Positions 45,999-64,000 of a stretch of 64,000 nucleotides of DNA are shown here, in pieces. Position numbers and translations under genes: made by a program. Numbering within the stretch: position 1 is the stretch's first letter; the number at the start of each line of letters is the position of its first letter. The notes beneath the pieces are model-generated. The model saw only the letters and a list, made by a program, of their open reading frames with translations. It was not told the origin of the DNA and did not search any database. The stretch lies in the NCBI GenBank assembly GCA_965153355.1, contig OZ231126.1, positions 59,334,001 to 59,398,000 on the forward strand, given 5' to 3'. The DNA is from Flaccisagitta enflata (Eukaryota; Chaetognatha; Sagittoidea; Aphragmophora).

Positions 45999-46409
45999 GT
46001 TTATTATTCTTACTCTAAAAAAATCAAACGACCACCTCTTATCGATTTTATTATGGATTCGTCACGAAGTTTAACTTTTCAAAGTTTGTCTGTGGTGATA
46101 GTAAATTCTCGCTCGCTCTTCTTGTTTTAAACCCTCGTCTGCTCAACAATTCAAAGGTCAACAATGTAAAACCCGCCCCCTTCCATGCCGACTGCACCAA
46201 ATTTCAAAATGCCATAATAACGTCGTACTGGGGGATAAAATAAAAATGCGGCACTCTTTCTTAATTTTTCTTTCTTCCTCCCTTTCTCTTTTTCTCATTC
46301 TTTCATTCACACTCTTCTTTAGACACTATATTTCGAGTCTTCCGGAAGCTTCGCGTGTTTTCTTCTTTTTATTTCGCATTATTTTTCTGCCGTCTGGCTG
46401 TCAGTGTCA

Positions 46410-46642
46410 TTTTTAGTTGCGGACACGCAACTCTGTGAGAGGCTTTGTCCGTCTGTCGGTCCGTTTGTCAGTCCGTCTGTCCATGATGATCGAGTTGAAA
46501 ATTGCGAAAATGCGCATTTTTGGCGCTGCAGTTCTGATTGTCTGTGTGCGAGTGTAATTGAGGAATGTGCGATGGTGTGGATGGGGGTTGCACGCCCCCG
46601 CCCATCCGTCCGCAACGATATTGTGACCCCGCGTCACTTGTT
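46410..46642 (-). mobile_element. HE element, complete copy, subfamily C
   Basis: 233 bp on the minus strand. AACAA, GTGAC-GCGGG-GTCAC, AATATC, S = GTTGCGGAC, GGATGGGCGGGGGC, body, GGACGGAC tract, AAGCCTCTCACAGA, hairpin GTTGCG-TGTC-CGCAAC, CTAAAAA. S is the exact complement of the outer arm. It lies 257 bp upstream of the aminopeptidase start codon, so it could affect that promoter. Confidence 0.85.
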
Positions 46643-46898
46643 ACTCTGCCTCTCAGATTTACATTTTGTTGTCATGCCATGAAGCTCCAAAACAGAAAAT
46701 TTTCCGCAGCACTGCACTAATGTTCATGGAGAGAACTATTGAAGAATTAGATTCGCGGTGTTCATCTGTTGTGTAGAGACAATCTCATGCTTGTTGATAT
46801 ATCAATAATCTTCATTTTTGCCTTCAGTCTTCCATTTGATTCCTGAGATTCGGTAATTGACATAAAAAAGACAAACACTACTCGCATCACTCTGGAGG
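46643..46898 (+). promoter_or_regulatory. Probable 5' flank/leader of the aminopeptidase gene
   Basis: No TATA box or initiator can be assigned. An in-frame TAA at 46863-46865 precedes the ATG with no other ATG between, which supports the start chosen. The upstream limit of the leader is unknown, and an upstream non-coding exon is possible. Confidence 0.35.
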
Positions 46899-58292
<11,394 letters not shown>

Positions 58293-58363
58293 TTCTCGCC
58301 GCGGGATTGTTCTAGTCTGTGATACATGCTGCGGTTTCATTGTAACCTCTTTTACAAACGGGG

Positions 58364-58369
58364 AATAAA
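58364..58369 (+). promoter_or_regulatory. Polyadenylation signal of the aminopeptidase gene
   Basis: AATAAA 72 bases after the stop codon. Cleavage is expected about 10-30 bases later. Confidence 0.85.
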
Positions 58370-58649
58370 GAAGATTCATTGGATGTATAGGATGTTAACG
58401 ATGATTGTATTCAAATTTCCTTTTGTAATGCGAGACTTGTTTCATTTCAAATGAGTAACTAGCTGTTTTAATTTTTACAATGATGTACAATTATACGAAC
58501 TTGTGAAAATAACAGTATTCATTATTACGGAATTGCCAGTGTATAATAAGTTTAAAAGGGAATGACTGTTACAAAGAGATGATTTTTCTCATTTACGCTA
58601 TTGGCTGATCCGTTTCAGTGAGTTTCGCGCCTGCGCGATACTGAGATCA

Positions 58650-58847
58650 AGCATTTAAGTTGCGTCAATTCGACTACAAAACCCGCTAGACGTTTGTCGG
58701 TTGGTTGGTTGGTCTTATTGTCTGATTGGCCAAAACACTGCTAGTAGACTATTTATGGTGTATTTTGTTGCTGCCCCTACCCAAAAGCTGAGACCATTTC
58801 CTGCACAACCAGCCGCCACTTGTCCAGCCGCGACTTGTCCAGCCTTG
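58650..58847 (-). mobile_element. HE-like element between the convergent genes, decayed
   Basis: On the minus strand: AACAAGGCTGGACAAGTCGC, GGCTGGACAAGTGGCGG, GACCAACCAACCAACCGAC tract, and a decayed 3' end GTCGAATTGACGCAAC. It may lie within the 3' untranslated region of the receptor gene. Confidence 0.55.
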
Positions 58848-58888
58848 TTTTCAGCCTTTCCTAGCCTATTGATTCCATCCGATCTTGT

Positions 58889-59135
58889 TTACGCGTTCTC
58901 GAGCCACGCTTCGCTCTTTTCCTTCCCCGTTGGGCTTTGAGGAATGACGGCTATCACGCTGCTCTTGGGTTTGCTCATATGAATCCTTATTTTCCTCCAT
59001 TGAAATTGGGCGACGATAATCACGAAGGACAGAACCACCACCGAGGCCCAAACTATAAACACGCCAATGACATTCTCCACGTCCAGTCGTTTATTCGTGG
59101 CCTGATTCTTTTTTCCACATTTCTCAATGGGCCAC
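58889..59135 (-). CDS. Receptor terminal exon: KWW-Cys linker, M4, tail
   Basis: 81 residues after the split Trp codon, then TAA. M4 is about ENVIGVFIVWASVVVLSFVI; a basic WRKIRIHMSKPK follows on the cytoplasmic side. Confidence 0.88.
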
Positions 59136-60340
59136 CTGAATTAATTTGATTTGATTGATTTCTTATGAATGATAAGATAGATATGATTGCCAATATAGCA
59201 TCACTCTTTCAAGAGAGACAAGTGAGAGAATTTGTCATTTTCAGAAGGCACAGTGGGCCTCAATTGGATACCAGTTCCAAAAAATCCCCGATGGTAGTGA
59301 TTTGCATAATAAGAAAAAGAATTATTAAAATGTTTCAAATTTAAAGTATTTGATGCAAATTTTCAGTATTTATGTGTTTTGAAATTCTGATTTAAGATTG
59401 ATGTTTCTAGTGAAATTTCCAACTATTTGATAGGTCACACTATATACTAGGGTGACTGAAAATATGGTCATATTTGAATCTGGTCTCCCTCTCGGGAGAA
59501 ATGATACCATTTCCATCACAGATGATAACCCTAAAATCTGGTGGCAATCAAATGAAGTTTACTCATGGCCGCAACCCCCCCTCATTTCCCATAGAAAATG
59601 TACAGGAAGGATTTTGGCCTCTGCAGCTTTCTATCTTTTATAATGGGAATGGGGTGGGGTTGCGGCCATGAGTAAACTTTGTCTGATCATCTCCAGATTT
59701 TAGAGTTACCATCTATAATGGAAATGGTCACATTTCTCCCGCAAGGAAGACGAGATTCGGATTTGACCATATTTTATGTCAGCCTACTATATACGGCCTT
59801 ACATGAAGAAATAAAATTTCTATTTTAGGCTACCATTGCTTTTGTTGCTTACGGTGGCTCAGAAAATGAAACTTGTTTTTGAAGTTGTGTGCTACGCAAT
59901 TCTTTATCCTGCTTTGTCGGTCCGTCGGTCCATCACGCTTTACTTTTTTGGGGTTTTGTGGTCTTTAGCGCCACAGCTCTTGCCCAAATGGTCAAGTGAC
60001 CTCTATATGGCCCCTGCCCACCTGCACGCGACTGGGGTAGCCGTGTATCAGGCCTTGAACCCTAAGCCGGATCAACAAGGCGCGGGGCCCTAAGCTAGGC
60101 CAGGGGCGCGGGGCCCCCTAACCCCTCATCTTTGCCCCCCCCCTGCTAACCCCCTTTTGCCCCCCCCCTGTTTACCCAATAACTCAAAACCAGTGGATTG
60201 AAATTTTATCTAACATGCGCAACTTCTTGTCTGCCTAAAAGTGACATATTTAAAAAACTTAAAACAGATGAAATAACAGAATATGATATTTCCATTACAA
60301 TTAAGTATATCAACTTTCTTTTTTTCTTTCTTTCTTTCTT

Positions 60341-60395
<55 letters not shown>

Positions 60396-61349
60396 CTTTC
60401 TTTCTTTCTTTCTTTCTTTTTAGTCGCATGCACGCGACTACACCTTGCTCTGTCGGTTGGTCCGTCTGTCCCTAACATTTTTGAATTTGGAATTTTTTTT
60501 AACATTTTTTAAACATTTTTTTAACATTTTTTAACATTTTACCTTTTTTAACATTTTTAAACATTCCTAACATTTTTTAACATTTTTTAACATTTTTTAA
60601 CATATTTAAACATTTTTAAACATTTTTCAACATTTTTAAAGATATTTTTAACATTTCTTAATATTTTTTAACATTTTTAACATGTTGACATGTTTTTGCT
60701 CTTTTGTTTGTCATTTCCAGACGCACGCGACTGTTGCCCTCTTGGGCTTGTTTTTTTATTTCCTTTTTTTTTTAAGGGTGGGTGCTACAGGCGCGGGGCC
60801 CCCCTGAGGCGCGGGGCCCTAAGCTATAGCTTTTTTAGCCTATTTGTTGATCCAGCATAGCTTGAACCTATAGTATCAAATTATTGGACATATCACCAGG
60901 AATATGAATCTTGAGTTAGAATTTCAAAATACTTTAATCCTAAAGATTTTTATAAAATATTTGAAAAAATTTGAAATGTTTTGGAGATTTTTGCAAAAAC
61001 TTTCAAGGGAAATTTTTTAAAAGAATTAACATCACTTCTATTTTATAAAATGTATTAACTTATGCAAGTCACTACCATCGGGGATTTTTTAAACTCGTAT
61101 CCAATTAAGCCCACTGTGAAGGGTCATTCGCATGTGTGGTTATTCACAGGTCTCTTTAAATGGATGTAGGACAAAAGTGTCAGTCGCTGACAACTCGATC
61201 TGAATCTGACTTGCTTGGACGCTCGACGAAACTCACCATTTTCTTTCGAATTCTTTGATCTTGCCATCAGAGCTGAGTTCTAAAATGGATTTGTCCAATT
61301 TGTCCTTCAAATCTCGGCGATTCTTTGAAACTGCAAAAGCTAGAAGATC
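58889..61349 (-). CDS. Ionotropic glutamate receptor-like, last two exons (partial)
   Basis: The 3' end of a ligand-gated cation channel subunit of the plasma membrane. Minus-strand exons are 61349-61237 and 59135-58889, spliced ACAG|GAT, AAATG|GTGAGT and TTCAG|GTGG. The joined frame reads LLAFAVSKNRRD, DKSILELSSDGKIKEFERKW, then WPIEKCGKKNQ, RLDVENVIGVFIVWASVVVL, SFVIIVAQFQWRKIRIH and a tail ending SEAWLENA. This matches the family pattern: AIL-L-G-L--KWW ends the S2 lobe, the Cys after KWW forms the S2 disulfide, and NV-GVF opens membrane helix M4. Codon phases agree (2 then 1). Upstream parts (amino-terminal domain, S1, M1-M3, start of S2) are not in the window, or are beyond 64000. The subtype (kainate/AMPA, NMDA or IR) cannot be decided from this. 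It converges on the aminopeptidase gene, about 0.6 kb stop to stop. Confidence 0.88.
59450..59784. mobile_element. Fold-back element with TA duplication
   Basis: Ends GGGTGACTGAAAATATGGTC and, inverted, GACCATATTTTATGTCAGCC, flanked by TA at 59448-59449 and 59785-59786. Near-complete hairpin of 335 bp with GGCCGCAACCCC mirrored in the centre. Confidence 0.75.
59877..60058 (-). mobile_element. HE element, subfamily A, decayed ends
   Basis: On the minus strand: CAAGGCCTGATACACGGCTA, AGTCGCGTGCAGGTGGGC, A body, 3' hairpin in AATTGCG-TAGCA-CACAACT. S and arm differ by two C-to-T changes. Confidence 0.7.
60308..60418. repeat. (CTTT)n microsatellite
   Basis: About 26 units with one CTAT and one CTCTTT variant. 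An HE-B element begins at its very end. Confidence 0.95.
60417..60752 (-). mobile_element. HE element, complete copy, subfamily B
   Basis: 336 bp on the minus strand. AACAAGCCCAAGAGGGC (same 5' hairpin as the copy at 376), S = AGTCGCGTGC, AAAAAATGTT array, 3' hairpin GTCGCG-TGCA-TGCGAC, CTAAAAA. S and arm differ by one transition. Confidence 0.85.
61237..61349 (-). CDS. Receptor penultimate exon: end of S2 lobe
   Basis: 113 bp, 37 codons plus two bases, DLLAFAVSKN to EFERK and the first bases of Trp. Good splice signals on both sides. Confidence 0.88.
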
Positions 61350-62619
61350 CTGTAAGACAAGAGATGATGAAAACACTCGAGTTACTGGTGTCCAATGGGG
61401 GGGGGTTGGATGTTCGGGAAAGGGGTAGTTTTTGAATGTAACTGATGGATCATTTCCGAGTATAGGACCCGCTTGAGTTAGTGGTGACTGTTATCCTATC
61501 CAAGAGATGACGATTAGGAGAAAAACAAAATAGATGAGAGAAAGGTCAATGCAGGTGAGCTTGGACAGGGTTTCAGAGGCTATTTGAGACTTAGCGGGAA
61601 TTTTAGTCTGTGTTGATTATAAGTGTAAAAAAGAATTCACTTTTCCGTAATGGTAGTTTCTCAATAATAACGGCTTCCAAGTTATATTTCTAGGTAATAT
61701 CAATGATATTACCAATAATGGCGGCTGTCGCCGTGAGGGAAAAAGTCGTAAGCATTGGTTATTTTTCACCAAGCTTTTATCTTCAGTCTATGCATTTTTT
61801 TTTTGTTAGATTAAATCAAGAGTAATGATTGCACTGAAAATCAAAGAAAAGTAGAACTAGAAAAATAACACCTGTACACTAATTATTGTCAAGGTATTGC
61901 TTCAACTATACATACATTGCTACTACTGGTGAGGAACGATGCAATTCCCTGATGTTATATATTTGATGAGTATTTCCCAATATATTCCATATTATTTCTT
62001 GTATTTTGTTCCAATTGGGATGCTTGTTTTAAACTTTATCACCTCCTGACAACTGACAAACAACACCAAGGTACAAATTTTTCCATAACTTTGGTTTGAA
62101 TTTTGGAAGCATTCACAAAATCAATTGAAATCCATGGGCAAATTAAAGAACTTTTCAAAAGCTGTTTAGGCGTGAAATTCGCATCTGATTATCTATCTTA
62201 ATGTAGATTTAGTGAACAACTGAAGTTGATGAGTTTTTTCTGGTAATTTTGCCATGATTTGCATTGGGAATGTTTTTACTGTTTTTGATCTTATTTGATT
62301 TTGTACAATGCAATTGAGGTGAAATTCATGAGCAAAATGAAGATTTTTTCTAACTCTAACTGATGGAAAACTTGGCATATGGTTAAATATGACTGCTTAG
62401 ATTTGACAGCTGTTTGATCTTTTGACAATAATAAGTGTACAGATGTTAAACTAGATGAGCTGAAATATTCAAAATCACTCAACCAGATATCCAGCTATAT
62501 TCACTGATATGCTTCATTTATTTTCATGCTTAAGTAAAACTTTTATTACATTAGTAAAATCACCCCTATATTTTGAGGATATCCCCTCTTCTTCAGGGTA
62601 GTGGACCTGAATGAACATA
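61350..62619. other. Receptor intron sequence; dispersed repeats only
   Basis: GGCGGCTGTCGCCGTGAGGG at about 61720 resembles 31630. 62085-62480 resembles the ~570-bp unit of the fold-back element at 9711 (for example AAATCCATGGGCAAATTAAAG). I looked on the minus strand for earlier receptor exons (M3, start of S2) and found none. Confidence 0.5.
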
Positions 62620-63124
62620 GAGTAGATGTCGTTTAGACTTGGAAATACGGGGGAGCTCATAACCTGAGCATCAGTATAGTCAGGGGACTGATATTTTGCT
62701 GATATAAAGTATAGACTCTATGGGGTTGACGATGGGGTATGGCATCCCCCTACGGCTTACCCTAGAAAAAAAACTAAGTATAAAATTTTAGGATCAATCA
62801 CTTTTTTTACAGAATTTCAGCTTCATCTATTTGCTTAAAGTGCAAAACCAGTCTGGGATTCGAACCTGGAACCCTTTACTAAATAATCTGATCAAGATAA
62901 ATCTGAAGTCAAGTGAGTTGGCCACTAGACCAATTCCAGAAGCTGATTTGACCAAGCAAATTTGATTAAGTATATTCATAAAAATTTTCTATTAACAGAG
63001 CTGCCATACCCCATCGTCAACCCTATAGGACATAAGCATTACACACACAGTTTCATTTTATTTGCACAAATGGTAATTAGGATATGAGGGCCCCCGTATT
63101 TCCAAGTACAGACGACATCTACTG
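62620..63124. mobile_element. TIR element with TA duplication and tRNA-like core, copy 3
   Basis: 505 bp between TA at 62618-62619 and 63125-63126. Ends GAGTAGATGTCGTTTAGACT (first base changed) and inverted AGTACAGACGACATCTACTG. Confidence 0.82.
62850..62942 (-). other. tRNA-like segment with both promoter boxes
   Basis: On the minus strand box A is TGGTCTAGTGG (62932-62922) and box B is GGTTCGAATCC (62866-62856). The box spacing is about 20 nt longer than in an ordinary tRNA and the acceptor stem does not pair well, so this is a tRNA-derived segment and not a tRNA gene. Box A resembles that of tRNA-Glu. Confidence 0.65.
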
Positions 63125-64000
63125 TAACAAAGATACATTTCATAATTAGATATTTCAAATACGCATACACTATAAAAAATCTCTTCAAATACACTATAAA
63201 AATCTCTTTGAAATGTTTTTCTTCACTTTTGATTTTTCAGCAAATCTTTTCTTTTTGTAAAACTACCAGGACCAAAAAATCAGCATAAAGCCCAAATCTA
63301 AGCCCCATTTTTTTATGGTCCCCCTCAATTTCGTAGTTTCATCTCCTTTTGCGCCTGGGTATTTGTTTACTCTTAGATGAGCAGCTCTGCTCAGTGACAT
63401 GCTTTCTTACATTTGCTTGCTTAAATATGTATTAAAATATTTATTCATCTATTGCATTCAAAATCAGAAAAAAAAAAGACTTGAGCAAAAATGCTCAAAA
63501 ACATCTTCACAGATGAGCAGCCAGGCTCATAAATATGTTTCCTGTATTTGCATGCTCAGAGAAACAAAAATACACTCCTTTATTGATCCGATATAAAATT
63601 TAAAAAAAAAATTCAATTTGAATTTTTTACACATAAATCTTTAAAAATTCATAACACAAAAAATATTTGTTGTAGAGCATTCTGCTTGGCGCCAAATGAA
63701 AGAGAATTATTAAATTTACTTGTCATATTGAGGCCCCAATCAGCCCGAAAAGATTCATAACTTTCTTATCACAAAGAAAATGAAAACCCTGTTTCTTTCG
63801 AATATGTCAAAAAGTCGAAGACTGACTTCGACTTTTTTCCCGATTATTCCATTTCTTGTGAGGAGGTAACGCTGAGCACGCGACTGTTGCTCCCTGTTCA
63901 TCTCGTTTTATGTCTTTTATGATTTTAAGAAGAGGAAAAATACATTGAATAAATATGAATTCACTCACGCGGGTCGCCACGACGCATCAGAACCCCCACC
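63125..64000. other. No gene; diverged repeats
   Basis: 63600-63850 is the relative of 31975-32280. 63870-63905 resembles a reversed HE-B 5' end (GCACGCGACTGTTGCTCCC). The last 40 bases are GC-rich and might be an exon edge, but I cannot support that. Confidence 0.4.

Larger units (their letters stand above)
60069..60853. mobile_element. Inverted-repeat element with GGCGCGGGGCCC ends
   Basis: Left GGATCAACAAGGCGCGGGGC and right, inverted, TTTGTTGATCC with GGCGCGGGGCCCTAAGC nearby. It contains a C-rich stretch (GCCCCCCCCCTG), a CTTT tract and an HE-B element. Confidence 0.6.
59249..61118. mobile_element. TIR element, host of four later insertions
   Basis: Ends CACAGTGGGCCTCAATTGGA and, inverted, TCCAATTAAGCCCACTGTG, similar over about 50 bp. 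AAGG at both sides may be a 4-bp duplication. The interior is interrupted by the elements at 59450, 59877, 60069 and 60417. Class unresolved. Confidence 0.75.
59136..61236 (-). other. Receptor last intron, filled by nested elements
   Basis: 2101 bp, of which 59249-61118 is one transposable element carrying several others. Without them the intron would be about 230 bp. Confidence 0.8.

Noticed and set aside
46710-46870. TATA box or named transcription factor sites upstream of the aminopeptidase gene
   Set aside because: Only AT-rich words that occur everywhere in this window. Nothing is positioned well enough to call.
62850-62942. A functional tRNA gene
   Set aside because: Boxes A and B are present but the spacing and acceptor pairing are wrong, and the segment is part of a repeated TIR element.
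63955-64000. Possible earlier exon of the glutamate receptor at the window edge (minus strand)
   Set aside because: There is a GTGAGT donor, but the frame that would join in phase 0 to the exon at 61349 contains a TGA within 30 bases, and the GC-rich sequence also resembles HE-type stems.

Overview
The window is nuclear DNA from an animal. It has two protein-coding genes, both with GT-AG introns, a polyadenylation signal, very dense microsatellites and many nested, mostly non-autonomous transposable elements. The sequence does not fix the phylum. There is no bacterial gene layout, no CRISPR array, no rRNA and no intact tRNA. || The two genes are convergent, tail to tail, in the right-hand part. 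On the + strand at 46899-58292 is a complete 11-exon gene for an M17-family (leucyl-type, W07G4.4-like) zinc aminopeptidase of 530 residues, with every metal ligand and catalytic residue present and AATAAA 72 bases after the stop. On the - strand at 58889-61349 are the last two exons of an ionotropic glutamate receptor: the end of the ligand-binding S2 lobe, the KWW...C motif, membrane helix M4 and the cytoplasmic tail. The rest of that gene lies beyond position 64000 or in exons I could not find. || Positions 1-46898 hold no gene I can support. They contain: (1) many copies of a family of short hairpin-ended elements, called HE here with subfamilies A-E; (2) GP elements, with compound palindromic terminal inverted repeats (TIRs) and internal ~21-bp repeats; (3) TIR elements with TA, TTAA, 8-bp or uncertain target duplications; (4) long fold-back elements; (5) tandem arrays of GTAAGTAT, GATATATC, CTATCAGACC and GGTACTTTTA type, plus long GA, CT, CA, GTT, ATC, CTTT and AATG microsatellites. 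Nesting gives a relative history. For example, an 8-bp-duplication element of 3.47 kb (9711-13179) sits inside a GP element, a TTAA element sits inside an HE element, and the intron of the receptor gene carries at least four layers of insertions. || The most novel signal is the HE family. Copies begin AACAAG, fold a short hairpin at once, then carry a 9-11 nt word S, a body with a GACC/GACG microsatellite, and a 3' hairpin followed by CTAAAAA. The hairpin stems change between copies by compensatory substitution. The word S near the 5' end is the exact complement of the outer arm of the 3' hairpin in nine copies, across at least six different S sequences. This points to selection on, or a copying mechanism that preserves, structured paired ends. 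It resembles Helentron/DINE-1-type non-autonomous elements, but the paired 5' and 3' hairpins are more elaborate than I know for those.
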